DNA of 64,000 nucleotides from Gammaproteobacteria bacterium 28-57-27. Lineage in GTDB: Bacteria > Pseudomonadota > Gammaproteobacteria > Halothiobacillales > Halothiobacillaceae. The position numbers and the translations under genes were made by a program. The notes under the pieces were generated by a model. The model saw nothing but the letters and a program-made list of their open reading frames with translations, was not told the DNA's origin and did no database searches. Shown in pieces: positions 18,950 through 28,873 of this stretch. The stretch's first letter is position 1, and every line of letters starts with the position of its first letter. Location: NCBI GenBank assembly GCA_002281735.1, contig NCGK01000004.1, forward strand, positions 62,001 through 126,000. The letters are read 5' to 3'.

Positions 18950-20269
18950 TTACTGTTTTCTAAAGCCCGTGCGGCCATTGGCGTAGAACGTAAAGGAATT
19001 CGTAAAGGATTGGAACCAGCCATTCGCCTGCACATTCGCCACAATCTGGATTTCAGGCTCGGGTGCCGCCGAGCTGGCAAGATTGGCAGCGGATGTAATG
19101 GCCGCGCCAGCGTTCAGGTTCCAGGTCAAGCCCGCAAAGGATTCATCCACCTTGAACGCTACGCTTGGCATCCAGTTGCCGGGCACGGACGGATTGGCTG
19201 CATTGTAGTAGCCGTCAATCCGGAACTTGGCGTGGAACAGCGTCATGGTGAAAAGGTTTTTGCCCTCGTAATCCACAACCGCCGAGGTTCCGCTGACGGA
19301 GTAGCCATAATTCTCGTAGTTCTTGTCCTTGACGGACAAAATCGAGGTGTAAGCGCCATCTGCCTTGGTCACCGGACGCGCGTCCTTGATGATTTCCCAG
19401 GCAAATTTTGCGACATCCAAACCCAATTTGCCTGCTTCCACCGCGACCTTGGCGGCATCGGTGACGGGGTCACCCAAGGGACGCGCCATGCTGGCGGCTT
19501 TGGCCGTTTTGCCCTGAACGAACTCGGAGATAAATGTGCCAAGAGAATCTAGCGAGCTGGCGTAGCCCTGATACAGCGTGGTGAAGGTCGCCCCTTGGGC
19601 TTTCATCGCGGCTAAAAGCTGCGGCCAAGTGATGCCCTTGCTGTCGAGTACGCCTAGAAAAGCGGCGATATTCATGCCCGTGAGGTCAAGAAAGTTTTCG
19701 ATATCACCTTCGGCGCTCACATAATCCGGAAAGTTGGCATCCATGGCCTCAAAGAATGCAACAAACGCATCGACCGAGCTCAAGCCCGAGCTCTTGTACT
19801 CCGCATACACGTCTTCAAGCGGCATATCAAAATCGCCCAGCTGGAGTGCAGCATCACGGGAGGAGGCATCTGTGTAATGCTTGCGGATGGCGGCGACGAG
19901 CTCTTCGGTAAAGACCACCATGCTCGCCTGATCGACAGCTTGTGGCGTGATAAGCCCGGCGTTCAGGTAAGCGACTGACATGGCCTTGACCTGACGCGAC
20001 TCTCTGAGCGCAATATGTGGCAACTGCGCGTTTTCGGCCTTGGGCTCGACGACCAGTCGCCCGGAGTCTGTCAATGCGTAATAGCGATAGGTTTCACTGA
20101 GAATCTCCTGCCCATCGACTTTCATGCTGACATACAGCGGGTCGCCAGCCTGCGGTGTGCCTGTTGCCGTCGAGGGCGTGTCGGAGGCGGCGGGTTGGAT
20201 GTCCGAGGAACCGCCGCACCCGGCAAGCATCATGGCGATAGAGGTGCTCAATAAGCCAAGTTTTTTCAT
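18950..20269 (-). CDS. Unknown lipoprotein
   Basis: I do not recognise this 439-residue protein. It begins with a lipoprotein signal peptide (MKKLGLLSTSIAMMLAGC, lipidated cysteine 18) followed by a Ser/Thr/Pro-rich linker (SSDIQPAASDTPSTATGTP). An early beta-rich part (PLYVSMKVDGQEILSETYRYY) and a long helical middle (about 80-270) follow, then a beta-rich C-terminus. The start at ATG 20269 is fixed by the signal peptide; the reading frame continues upstream to 20578 without family sense. It is divergent from the large BTAD/ATPase regulator with a 229-base gap, suggesting a regulator-target pair. This is inference only. Confidence 0.75.
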   Translation of the reverse strand: MKKLGLLSTSIAMMLAGCGGSSDIQPAASDTPSTATGTPQAGDPLYVSMKVDGQEILSETYRYYALTDSGRLVVEPKAENAQLPHIALRESRQVKAMSVAYLNAGLITPQAVDQASMVVFTEELVAAIRKHYTDASSRDAALQLGDFDMPLEDVYAEYKSSGLSSVDAFVAFFEAMDANFPDYVSAEGDIENFLDLTGMNIAAFLGVLDSKGITWPQLLAAMKAQGATFTTLYQGYASSLDSLGTFISEFVQGKTAKAASMARPLGDPVTDAAKVAVEAGKLGLDVAKFAWEIIKDARPVTKADGAYTSILSVKDKNYENYGYSVSGTSAVVDYEGKNLFTMTLFHAKFRIDGYYNAANPSVPGNWMPSVAFKVDESFAGLTWNLNAGAAITSAANLASSAAPEPEIQIVANVQANGWFQSFTNSFTFYANGRTGFRKQ

Positions 20270-20498
20270 TTTTTCCGATCCTGTGGTCTGGTTCTGCACG
20301 AAAACGTTGTTTGCTATACAAGCAACCCTAGCGCCCATACGTCCCATCTGCGTCCTACCCAGCTGCCCTGACAATCGCCCTACCCTTTGTGTATGTATTT
20401 CATCTGTCACTCCACTCTGGCAAAATCCGTGGGCTTTGCGCCGCCGATAGAGCCACCGCTTTCTGCGCAACCGACTTCCGACCAAGACCAGGGCTCTC

Positions 20499-23400
20499 GT
20501 GACCACTCCAAATTCCGCCCCCCCGCTCATGCTGCGCCTGCTCGGCACGTTCCACTTGGAAAAGACTGGTACGCCCATCCCGCTTCCCCGTTACCAGCGC
20601 GCACGGGCGCTGCTGGCCTTTCTGGCCGTGGAAAAAGGGCCGCACTCGCGCGAGTTTCTCGCCGATCTGCTGTGGCCGATGCAGGATGCTGTCAGCGGAC
20701 GCGAAAACCTGCGCAGGATGCTGTTTCAACTCAAGGAACTACTGCAAGCCTCCCCACTGGAAGCGACACGCACCACGGTTCGCCTGCCGCATGGCACCGC
20801 GTGGCGGCTCGATGTCGCCGAATTCATGGGCGAGAGCGAACCTGTCCATCAGGCGGACATCATGCAGCGCCTGGCCAGCTATCGGGGGCATTTCATGTAC
20901 GGATTCGCCCTGGATGACTCTCCCCCGTTCGAGCAATGGATGGAGGCACGGCGCGCCGAATACCAGTCGCGCTTTGTCGCCCTTAGCCTGCGCCTGGCGG
21001 ATCTTCTGCAACGCAGCGAGGGTTCAGCCTCAGCCATCGGCATTGCCCGCCATCTCGTGCTCATGGCACCCTGGGCAGAAACTGGCTGGCAATGTCTGCT
21101 CCGCCTGCTGGTTGACAACGGGCGCATAGAGGAAGCGCGCGGCGAACTTACCCGCTGCCGTGCCGCCCTGCAGGATGAGCTGGGCATCGAACCTTCGGTG
21201 CAGACCCTAGCTCTGCTGGATGCGTGTGCGCCGCCCGCTGCGCCGCGCACAGATGAGGTGCCCGAGCGCCGCCAGATGACGGTGCTGCACTGCGAGCTTG
21301 GCGTCCCTGACGAGACTGATCCCGAAACGCAGACGCAACGCTTTGAACGTGCGACCCAGGCTTGCCGCCAGGTTTTACTTGAAGCTGGCGCGCATGTGAC
21401 ACCCACGCCCGGCGGTCTGTTGGGCTATTTTGGCTTTCCGCTGGCACGCGAGGGCGATGCCCGCCGCGCCGCCCATGCCGCGCTGGACTGCATCCGCACC
21501 GCCGCAGATGTGGGCGCCAATGAAGCGGGCGGCGGCGCACAGGCGCGCATCGGTCTGCACAGCGGCATCGTCATCAGCCAAGCGGGGCAAGCCAGTCCCG
21601 ACATGGCCGGGCTGGTGGTCGGCCTGGCCGCGCGCGTGCGCGAAGCCGCCGCGCCGGGCGAAGCCTTGATGAGCGCGAGCACGCGCCGCCTGATCGCACA
21701 CATCTGCCGCGACGAGGCGCACGGCAAGGTGCGCGACAGTCTCTCGGGACGCGAAATCGAAGTGTTTTCCCTGCTGGAAGTAGGCGCACGGCGTGCGCGC
21801 TGGGCGGGGGACAGTCCGCTGGTGGGACGGACGACGCAACTGGCCGCGCTGGAGGATGCGCTGCAGGACGTGCTCGCCTGCGGCACGGGGCGGCTGGTGC
21901 TGCTCAGCGGCGCAGCGGGCAGCGGCAAGACCCGCCTGCTGCGTGAACTGGCAGCGCATATGGCCGCACGCGACCTGCCGCCGCCGGAGGTATTCAGCTG
22001 CTTGCCGGAGCGTTCGGATAAATTCTTCCATCCCTTTCTTGACTGGCTAAAGGCCGCGCTGGAGCCGGCGATTGAGCAGAATCTGAGCGCATCGCTTGCT
22101 GCGCTGGATCTGCCTGCGGAGGCGACTCCGGTCATCGCCAGCTTGCTCGGCATTGATGCGACGCACGAGTCCACCTTCCGCCACTGGCAGGCAGGCCAAT
22201 GGTCGAAACTCGCCATCGCCGCGCTAAGCGGCCTGCTGCGCCACGCCAGTATGGGAAGTCCGGCCGACCAGACGCCAATCTTCGTCGAGGATGTGCATTG
22301 GTCAGATCCGCTGACGCGCGAGCTGTGCATTGCACTGGCCGCCGCGACGCCTGGACGGCTGGTCGTTCTCACCACGCGCACGGGATTCGAGGCGCCATGG
22401 CTCGGCAGTGACACGCTGCATATTGCACTGCCGCCGCTGGATGGCGACGAATCGCTGGCCTTGGCCAAGGTCGCGCTGGCCGAAAACCCGCTGGATATGG
22501 CGCAGCTTGCGCGGGTGGTGAGCACAAGCGGAGGGGTTCCGTTGTTCATTGAAGAGCTGGTGCGCCAGATGAGTATTGACGGCGAGCTACTCCCCCTCAC
22601 CCTGCACGACACGCTTCAGGCGCGCGTCGATTCGGCGGGCACGGCGCTGCCCACGCTGCGCCTGTGTGCGTCCATGGGTGCGAGCGTTGACGCGGCACAG
22701 CTCGCCCTGATCGAAGAGCGCGCCACGCAAGATGCGCTGCGTACGCTGGAAACACTGACCGAGCTTGGCCTGCTGGAGCCTCTGGCACCCGGGCGCTTTG
22801 GTTTTCACCATGCCCTGCTGCGCGAGGCCGCCTACCAGTCGCAAACGCGCAGCGCACAAGCCGCCGCGCATCAAAAAATCGTCCGCGCCCTGCTGCAACA
22901 CCAACCCGACGCCGCCAAGCAAGATCCCGAGCTGTTCGCCTGGCACTACACCCGTGCGGGCGAGATCGAAGCGGCGATCCGCTGTCATGCCATGGCAGGC
23001 GGACATGCTGCGGCGCGCTCGCTCTACCGCGAGGCGCTCACCCATTATCAGACCGCGCTTGATTTGATTGAAAAACTCCCCGAGGGCACGCCAAGCGCCG
23101 CGCTAAAAATTGAACTGCGCCTGGGGTGTGGCATTCCGCTGCTGGCACTGCATGGCAACGGTTCGGCACAAGCGATTGACAACTTCCGCGACACCCTCGC
23201 TTTGGCCGCGCCCATGGGCAATGATCCACGCCTGTTTCAGGTCTACTGGGGCTTGTGGCTGGGCTCCAGCTCGCTGGAAAACTTTCACCTCAGCCGCGAA
23301 TTTGGCGAAAAACTAGTCGCCCTGGCGCAACAGAGCAGGCATCCCAATACGCTCTCCCACGCGCACTACGCCCTCGGCAACAGCCTGTTCTGCCTGGGGC

Positions 23401-24290
23401 GCTTCGCCGAAGCCGCGTGCGAACTGGAGCAAGGCACTGCCCTCTACGATGCCGCCACCGCCAGCCTCGAACTCGGTGAAGACCCGCTGGTCACCAACCT
23501 GAGCTTTCTGTCCTGGGCCGATTGGTTTTGCGGTCGCCACGACGAGGCGCTGGCTGCCAGTCGCCGTGCCGTAGCCCGGGCGCGGGAGCTGAATCATCCC
23601 TACACTCTGGGATACGCTCTGGTCTTCGCTGCCATTCTGCACCGCCTGCGCCGCGAACCGGAGCAGGCAGAAACCCATGCCACCGAGGCCTTCAATCTAG
23701 CGGAACGCTTTGGCATCGCCCTCTGGCAAGCCGCCGCCCTGGTCATTCTTGGCTGGTCGCGGGTCATGCGCGGCGACCCGGAAGGCATGAACACCATTTT
23801 CAACGTACTGAGCATGGTGAGCGCCATCATGGGCGGCGTCGAGAGCATGTTCCTCGCCCACCTGATCGAGGCCAGCCACGCCGCCGGAATGCCCGAACCA
23901 GGACTTCAGGCCGTTGAACGCGGCTTGGCGGTAGCCGAGCTGCGCAAGGATTGGCACTACCTCGCAGAATTCCAGCGCATGAAGGGCGAACTGCTGCTGA
24001 GTCAGGGCGCGAGCGCTGACCAAGCAGCGCCGTGGTTTGCGCAAGCCGCGCATACCGCCGCTGAACAAGGCTCGCCCTCGCTGCAATTGCGCGCCGCCAT
24101 CAGCCAGGCGCGCTGCTGCATCCACGCAGAACCCGGCAAGGCGCACAACCTGCTCGCCACCGCACTCGCACGCCTTCCACCACACACCGATACCGGTGAC
24201 GTGCGCGAGGCGCTTGAGCTTGCGCAGCGTGCGGGCGAACATGCCGCACTGATCTCAAACAATCCACTCAGCCCCGCCGATTTTCGATAA
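20499..24290 (+). CDS. BTAD/SARP-type regulator with degenerate cyclase, AAA ATPase and TPR domains
   Basis: The 1263-residue signalling protein has, in order: an OmpR/SARP-like winged helix (LMLRLLGTFHLEKTGTPIPL onward, 8-90); a bacterial transcriptional activator (BTAD) helical domain (about 100-250); a class III cyclase-like domain (about 258-425); an AAA/STAND ATPase (LVGRTTQLAALEDAL, Walker A GAAGSGKT near 470, Walker B IFVEDVHWSD near 592); and TPR-like helices to the end (about 800-1263). The cyclase part reads VLHCEL where active enzymes have FCD or FAD, and GGLLGYFG where they have GDG.., so both metal aspartates are missing and it is presumably a binding module. It starts at a GTG, is divergent from the unknown lipoprotein, and lies 13 bases upstream of the restriction gene. 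Confidence 0.88.
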   Translation: MTTPNSAPPLMLRLLGTFHLEKTGTPIPLPRYQRARALLAFLAVEKGPHSREFLADLLWPMQDAVSGRENLRRMLFQLKELLQASPLEATRTTVRLPHGTAWRLDVAEFMGESEPVHQADIMQRLASYRGHFMYGFALDDSPPFEQWMEARRAEYQSRFVALSLRLADLLQRSEGSASAIGIARHLVLMAPWAETGWQCLLRLLVDNGRIEEARGELTRCRAALQDELGIEPSVQTLALLDACAPPAAPRTDEVPERRQMTVLHCELGVPDETDPETQTQRFERATQACRQVLLEAGAHVTPTPGGLLGYFGFPLAREGDARRAAHAALDCIRTAADVGANEAGGGAQARIGLHSGIVISQAGQASPDMAGLVVGLAARVREAAAPGEALMSASTRRLIAHICRDEAHGKVRDSLSGREIEVFSLLEVGARRARWAGDSPLVGRTTQLAALEDALQDVLACGTGRLVLLSGAAGSGKTRLLRELAAHMAARDLPPPEVFSCLPERSDKFFHPFLDWLKAALEPAIEQNLSASLAALDLPAEATPVIASLLGIDATHESTFRHWQAGQWSKLAIAALSGLLRHASMGSPADQTPIFVEDVHWSDPLTRELCIALAAATPGRLVVLTTRTGFEAPWLGSDTLHIALPPLDGDESLALAKVALAENPLDMAQLARVVSTSGGVPLFIEELVRQMSIDGELLPLTLHDTLQARVDSAGTALPTLRLCASMGASVDAAQLALIEERATQDALRTLETLTELGLLEPLAPGRFGFHHALLREAAYQSQTRSAQAAAHQKIVRALLQHQPDAAKQDPELFAWHYTRAGEIEAAIRCHAMAGGHAAARSLYREALTHYQTALDLIEKLPEGTPSAALKIELRLGCGIPLLALHGNGSAQAIDNFRDTLALAAPMGNDPRLFQVYWGLWLGSSSLENFHLSREFGEKLVALAQQSRHPNTLSHAHYALGNSLFCLGRFAEAACELEQGTALYDAATASLELGEDPLVTNLSFLSWADWFCGRHDEALAASRRAVARARELNHPYTLGYALVFAAILHRLRREPEQAETHATEAFNLAERFGIALWQAAALVILGWSRVMRGDPEGMNTIFNVLSMVSAIMGGVESMFLAHLIEASHAAGMPEPGLQAVERGLAVAELRKDWHYLAEFQRMKGELLLSQGASADQAAPWFAQAAHTAAEQGSPSLQLRAAISQARCCIHAEPGKAHNLLATALARLPPHTDTGDVREALELAQRAGEHAALISNNPLSPADFR

Positions 24291-24303
24291 GGAACACCAA
24301 CCC

Positions 24304-25050
24304 ATGTCTCACACCCATTCTGAAACACCCTGGTTGCCCTTCTTGTCCAACAGCACACTATGCGAAGCCGTGCGTCACTTGCAGGATGTCGCCGATTCGG
24401 CGCGGGTCAAAGCTGAAAAGGATGGTGGGCGCAACGTCATCGACCCATTTACCGCCCTGTTTCAAATGCAGCTTTTGCACATCACACCTGAAGACTGGCC
24501 GTTGATTGAGCAAAACCGTCAAATTGAAAAGTCGCTGCAAAACGAAATCGGCAACTTTCACCAAAAAATTCTGGGCGGCATTCAGGGCTGGCAAAACTTG
24601 CACACGGGTGTGGTGGTGGACTTGGTATGTCAAGAGTGCCGCATCCTGGCCGAAGTCAAAAACAAGCACAACACGCTGAAAGCCTCCGATCAGGCCTGGT
24701 TGTACGACAAACTGCGCGATTTGGTGCGCAAAAAAGGGCAGGAATACGCCGGTTACACTGCGTATTACGTGGAAATCATCCCGAAAAGACCCGAGCGCTA
24801 CAACCAGCCGTTTACCCCGTCAGACAACACGACCGGCACACGCAAGCCCAGCGACGAGCTGATTCGCCGCATTGACGGCGCGAGTTTTTACGCATTGGTC
24901 ACCGGGCAGGACGATGCACTTGAACAACTGTTCCACGCCCTGCCCAAGGCCTTTACTGCCCTCGGCATGTCCGGCGCAGGCGTCGTGCCTACGTTACTGG
25001 CCGATTATTTTTCCGCCGCGTTTGGGTCAAGCGCATCAGGCAGCAGCTGA
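24304..25050 (+). CDS. Eco47II-family type II restriction endonuclease
   Basis: The 248-residue protein matches the Eco47II restriction family (GGNCC specificity in the prototype). The conserved N-terminal FLSNSTLCEAVRHLQDVADSA and NVIDPFTALFQM are present, as is the core GVVVDLVCQECRILAEVKNKHNT, whose D..(E)xK pattern fits a PD-(D/E)XK nuclease, and YYVEIIPKRPERYNQPF follows. It lies 13 bases after the BTAD/ATPase regulator and its last 46 bases overlap the convergent methyltransferase gene. Specificity is inferred from family membership, not shown. Confidence 0.88.
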   Translation: MSHTHSETPWLPFLSNSTLCEAVRHLQDVADSARVKAEKDGGRNVIDPFTALFQMQLLHITPEDWPLIEQNRQIEKSLQNEIGNFHQKILGGIQGWQNLHTGVVVDLVCQECRILAEVKNKHNTLKASDQAWLYDKLRDLVRKKGQEYAGYTAYYVEIIPKRPERYNQPFTPSDNTTGTRKPSDELIRRIDGASFYALVTGQDDALEQLFHALPKAFTALGMSGAGVVPTLLADYFSAAFGSSASGSS

Positions 25051-26249
25051 TCGAGCATCTGGCGCAAACACATCCCCAAATGAAACCCTAGATTGACCGG
25101 CACGGCATTACCGATCTGGCGATATTGCGCCGCCACCGAACCGGTGAACTGCCAATCGTCAGGAAAGGACTGGATGCGCGCATATTCACGCACGGTCAGC
25201 GGGCGGGTTTCGCTGGGATGACAGCGCTCGGTCTGCTTCTGCGCGGGGTTGCAGGTCAAGGTCAGCGAGGGTTCATCCCAGCTCAAACGGCGCGCCATGC
25301 CGGTTTTGCCGCCACCCATGAAAAAACTTGCGCCCATGTACTCACGCTGCAAATCTTCGGGCAAATCGCGCCAGTAACCGCCTTCGGGAATCTGTGCCAT
25401 AACCGCATGTTTGCGCTCGGTATAGGTTTGTCCTGCGGAGGGGGATACATCCGCGAGCGCATCACGCAAGCACAGGGTGTAGCCACGCTCCTGCGGAAAC
25501 ACATGCGCAATCGCCAAATCCTTGCGCACACCGATCATCACCCAGCGTTCGCGTTTTTGCGCCACATCCAGATACTGCGCCCGCACCACCCGCCATTGCA
25601 CCGCATAACCCAGTTCATCCAATACGCCCAGCATGGTTTGCAGGGTGCGACCTTGATCGTGATTGACCAGTCCACGCACGTTTTCCGCCATAATCAGCTT
25701 CGGTCGCACCGCGTTCACAATGCGCGCATACTCAAAAAACAACGTGCCACGGGTGTCTTCAAAGCCCATTTTCTTGCCCGCATAACTGAATGCCTGACAA
25801 GGAAAACCGCCAGTGACAATATCCGCTGCGCCCTCGGGAAATTGCATATTCGCCACATCTTCGGCATGCACATCCCAGTACGGTCGATTGAGTTTCAGGG
25901 TATTGGCTGCGCGCGCATCAATTTCCACCAGGGTTTTGGCATTCAGCCCCGCGTTCTCAAACCCCAAGGCCAAGCCACCCGCGCCCGCGAACAGCTCAAT
26001 CACCGTGTACGGACTTGGCGTTTCCGCTTTGAGCACCGTAAAACCCCGGCTGGATTTGTCGGTGAGTTTGCTCTGCAACAAACGCACCTCATCCAGATCA
26101 AAAATGCGCTGCCCGCGCGCATCACGCTGCCCGCGAATCAGCCCTTTTTTCTCCCAGCGCCGAATGGTATCGACGGACACATCCAGCGCCCGTGCGACCT
26201 CGCCCACCTGCATGGCAGACACATCAGAAAACAATGGAAAATTGAACAT
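25005..26249 (-). CDS. DNA cytosine-5 methyltransferase with MerR-type N-terminal DNA-binding domain
   Basis: Residues about 13-70 form a MerR-like helix-turn-helix (MQVGEVARALDVSVDTIRRW then EKKGLIRGQRDARGQRIF). Residues 80-400 are a complete m5C methyltransferase: motif I ELFAGAGGLALGFENAG, motif IV with the catalytic cysteine GGFPCQAFSYAG, motif VI MAENVRG, motif VIII QKRERWVMIG, and motifs IX-X ending RQIGNAVPVNLG. It should protect the sites cut by the Eco47II-like enzyme. The fused DNA-binding domain suggests autoregulation, and a long dyad lies just upstream. ATG 26249 has CAAGG about 6 bases before it. Confidence 0.92.
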   Translation of the reverse strand: MFNFPLFSDVSAMQVGEVARALDVSVDTIRRWEKKGLIRGQRDARGQRIFDLDEVRLLQSKLTDKSSRGFTVLKAETPSPYTVIELFAGAGGLALGFENAGLNAKTLVEIDARAANTLKLNRPYWDVHAEDVANMQFPEGAADIVTGGFPCQAFSYAGKKMGFEDTRGTLFFEYARIVNAVRPKLIMAENVRGLVNHDQGRTLQTMLGVLDELGYAVQWRVVRAQYLDVAQKRERWVMIGVRKDLAIAHVFPQERGYTLCLRDALADVSPSAGQTYTERKHAVMAQIPEGGYWRDLPEDLQREYMGASFFMGGGKTGMARRLSWDEPSLTLTCNPAQKQTERCHPSETRPLTVREYARIQSFPDDWQFTGSVAAQYRQIGNAVPVNLGFHLGMCLRQMLDQLLPDALDPNAAEK

Positions 26250-26261
26250 ACAAAACCTTGA

Positions 26262-26287
26262 GTAGCCTTTACCTAGGCAAAGGTTAC
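26262..26287. promoter_or_regulatory. Imperfect 26-bp dyad upstream of the methyltransferase
   Basis: GTAGCCTTT and AAAGGTTAC flank CCTAGG with one spacer base on each side; 11 of 13 base pairs are symmetric. It lies 13 bases upstream of the methyltransferase start and just beyond the ybbP stop. The length and placement suit a MerR-type operator, so it is the obvious candidate site for the methyltransferase's own helix-turn-helix. Confidence 0.6.
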
Positions 26288-26297
26288 CTAAACACCT

Positions 26298-28793
26298 TCA
26301 CCCACGCAACGCCGCCACCGGCGTCGAATTCAACACCCGCCGCCCCAGCCAGGGCACAAGCACCGCGGTCAAGGCCAGTCCCGCGCTGAGGCCGACCAGC
26401 CATAGCGACGCATCAAAGCGCATGGGCAGATTGAACAGCTTCCAGGCCAATAGCGCGCCCAGCAGCCCTGCGGCCAGCGCCGCCATCAGCCCGGTCAGCA
26501 CGCCCAGAACGGCGAACTCGACCCACAGGCTGTGCCAAATCTGCGCCTGACGTGCGCCGAGCACGCGCAAAATCGCTGTTTCGCGCAGACGTGCGGCCTC
26601 GCTGGCGTGAAATGCGGCCAGCAACACCACCCACCCCGCCAGCAGGGTGAACACAAACACGTATTGCACCGCCTGGCTGGCGCGTTCGATCAGTTTGCGC
26701 ACCTCGCCCAAAATCCGGCTCAGGTCAAACAGGGTCATGGTGGGAAATTGCTGCAACAAAGCTTTTTGCTGCGCGATATTCGGCCCTTGCACATTCGAAC
26801 CTGGCAGGTGAAAGCTGGTGACATACTGCGCCGCACTGTGCGCCAATAATTCCGGCGTGCCGATGATGAAAAAATTCGGTCGCATCGAATCCCAGTTCAC
26901 CTTGCGGATGCTGGTGATCGCTGCGCTGACCTCCTGCCCTTCCACGCTAAACGTCAAGACATCGCCCAGCTTCCAGCCCAACTGCTTCACCATATCCTGC
27001 TCCACCGACCAACCGGGCGTGTCGAAACGCCACTGCCCCTTGAGCAATTGGTTATCCACAGCCAGCGTCGGCGGCATCACCGACAGATTCAGTTGACGGT
27101 CGATCAGCGACTTGGCGCGCCCGACGACCTGCGCAGGGTCGAAGGCCACTCCGTTCACCGCCGCAAGCCTCGCGCTGTGCATGGGATACACGCCTGCGCC
27201 ATGAATATTTTGCGCACGCAAGGCCGATTCCAGCGCCGCCACTTCATGCGGTTGGATATTGATGGCAAACACATTCGGCGCATCCGCTGGTGCCTGATCG
27301 CGCCAGGCATCCAGCAAATCGCCGCGCACCACCCCCAACAACAGCAAGGCGGTCAAACCCAGACTCAAGGCCGACACCTGCACCGCGCTCGCCCAAGGTG
27401 AACGCGCCAGCCGCGTCAGTCCAAAACGCGCCATGCCGCGTGTCGGCAAGCGGCGCAAACCTTGCAACAACAGCCACACCACACCCATGAACAGCACTAG
27501 GCTCAGCAGCAATCCACCCAGCACATACGCGGTCAGCAGCCCATCGCGCGCCTGCATCCACACCAAAAGCCCCATCGCCAGCAAACCCGCCGCAAACAGC
27601 AAGCTCGCGGCAGGCGGCGGCGCGGCAAGTTGCTGATTCAACACCCGCAAGGGCGGCGTATCCTGCAAACGCACCAACGCGGGCAGCGCAAAGCCGAGCA
27701 AGGCCAACAGCGCAATCGCCACACCCAGCCCGATTGGCGCCAGCGAGGGCGGCGGCAGGGCAAAGTCCAGCACCGCATCCAGCAAAGCCGCCAAGCCCGA
27801 TTGCGCCAGCGCGCCGAAGATAATGCCCGGCACCGCCGCCAACAGCGCCAACATCCCAAGCCGCAAGGTGTACAGCCAGAAAATCGTGCGCCGCGACGCA
27901 CCGAACGCGCGCATCAAGGCCGCCGGGTCTTGCTGCACGCGGTTATATTGCTGCGCCGCCAGCAACAAGGCCGCCCCGGCCAGCAACACCGCCACCATCG
28001 CCGCCAGCCCCAAAAAGCGCGCAGCGCGCTCAAACGCGGTTTTGAAGGCGGGCTGGCTGTTTTCCGGGCGCTTGATGGACAGACCGGCAGGAAGCCGCTT
28101 GCTCATCTGCGCCAATAAGTGTTCCCGCTGCGCCGGTTCAGCCGCCAGCAACAGATGATGCTTCACCCGGCTTTGTGGCGTGACCAACCCCGTGGCGGCA
28201 ATATCCTGCAAATTCAGCATGGCGCGCGGCGCTGCCTGAGCAAAGAAATTGCCCACATCCGGCTCACGCAACAACACCGCAGCCACCGTGAAATGCGCCT
28301 GCCCGATCTGCACCGCATCGCCCACCTTCAGATCAAGCAAAGCCATCACCCGCTCCGCCAGCCACAGCGTCCCGGGACTAGGGCCTTGCGCCAGCGTGGT
28401 CGCTGGCGCGTCCGCCGCTGTCTGGATACTCAGCTCACCGCGCAAAGGATAGCCCTCCCCCACCGCCTTCAGAGTGACCAGTTGCGCGTTGTCACCGGCC
28501 ACCAGCACCGTAGGAAACTCCAGCGTCTGCGCCGTGCGCAACCCCAAAGCCCGCGCCTGTTCAAGCTGGGTTTGCAACGGCTGCGCCGCATCAACCCGCC
28601 CATCCGCCGCCAGAAACTCCGCCGCCTGCGCGCGCATTCCCGCATCCACCCGGTCGGTAAAAAACCCCACCGCCGTCACCGCCGCCACTGCAACCACCAA
28701 AGCCAGCAGCATGGTAGTCAGCGCGCCATTTTTAAGCTCACGCCACAAACCGCGCCAGGCCAAGGCCAGTAATCCCATGCGATTCAATGCCAT
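26298..28793 (-). CDS. ybbP: YbbP-like ABC transporter permease (FtsX superfamily)
   Basis: The 831-residue inner-membrane permease is of the MacB/FtsX type. It has an N-terminal helix (GALTTMLLALVVAVAAVTAVG), a long periplasmic domain (about 50-255), a block of helices (about 258-470), a second periplasmic domain, and three C-terminal helices within 690-831. The layout matches YbbP, partner of the ATPase YbbA and neighbour of tesA. Here its ATPase gene (33129-33905) is 4.3 kb upstream, with an accessory island in between. Transport function in this family is unproven. Confidence 0.88.
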   Translation of the reverse strand: MALNRMGLLALAWRGLWRELKNGALTTMLLALVVAVAAVTAVGFFTDRVDAGMRAQAAEFLAADGRVDAAQPLQTQLEQARALGLRTAQTLEFPTVLVAGDNAQLVTLKAVGEGYPLRGELSIQTAADAPATTLAQGPSPGTLWLAERVMALLDLKVGDAVQIGQAHFTVAAVLLREPDVGNFFAQAAPRAMLNLQDIAATGLVTPQSRVKHHLLLAAEPAQREHLLAQMSKRLPAGLSIKRPENSQPAFKTAFERAARFLGLAAMVAVLLAGAALLLAAQQYNRVQQDPAALMRAFGASRRTIFWLYTLRLGMLALLAAVPGIIFGALAQSGLAALLDAVLDFALPPPSLAPIGLGVAIALLALLGFALPALVRLQDTPPLRVLNQQLAAPPPAASLLFAAGLLAMGLLVWMQARDGLLTAYVLGGLLLSLVLFMGVVWLLLQGLRRLPTRGMARFGLTRLARSPWASAVQVSALSLGLTALLLLGVVRGDLLDAWRDQAPADAPNVFAINIQPHEVAALESALRAQNIHGAGVYPMHSARLAAVNGVAFDPAQVVGRAKSLIDRQLNLSVMPPTLAVDNQLLKGQWRFDTPGWSVEQDMVKQLGWKLGDVLTFSVEGQEVSAAITSIRKVNWDSMRPNFFIIGTPELLAHSAAQYVTSFHLPGSNVQGPNIAQQKALLQQFPTMTLFDLSRILGEVRKLIERASQAVQYVFVFTLLAGWVVLLAAFHASEAARLRETAILRVLGARQAQIWHSLWVEFAVLGVLTGLMAALAAGLLGALLAWKLFNLPMRFDASLWLVGLSAGLALTAVLVPWLGRRVLNSTPVAALRG

Positions 28794-28873
28794 AGCTGGA
28801 ATACCTCTGGAATTAATTGATGAACATTATTCATGGATCGCCATTGAGATTACAAAATGCTGCTGGAGCATCT

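Noticed and set aside
21425-22612. Long minus-strand open frame (395 codons) within the BTAD/ATPase gene
   Set aside because: Composition is Ser/Arg/Ala-rich without domain signatures, typical of an antisense shadow in GC-rich sequence.
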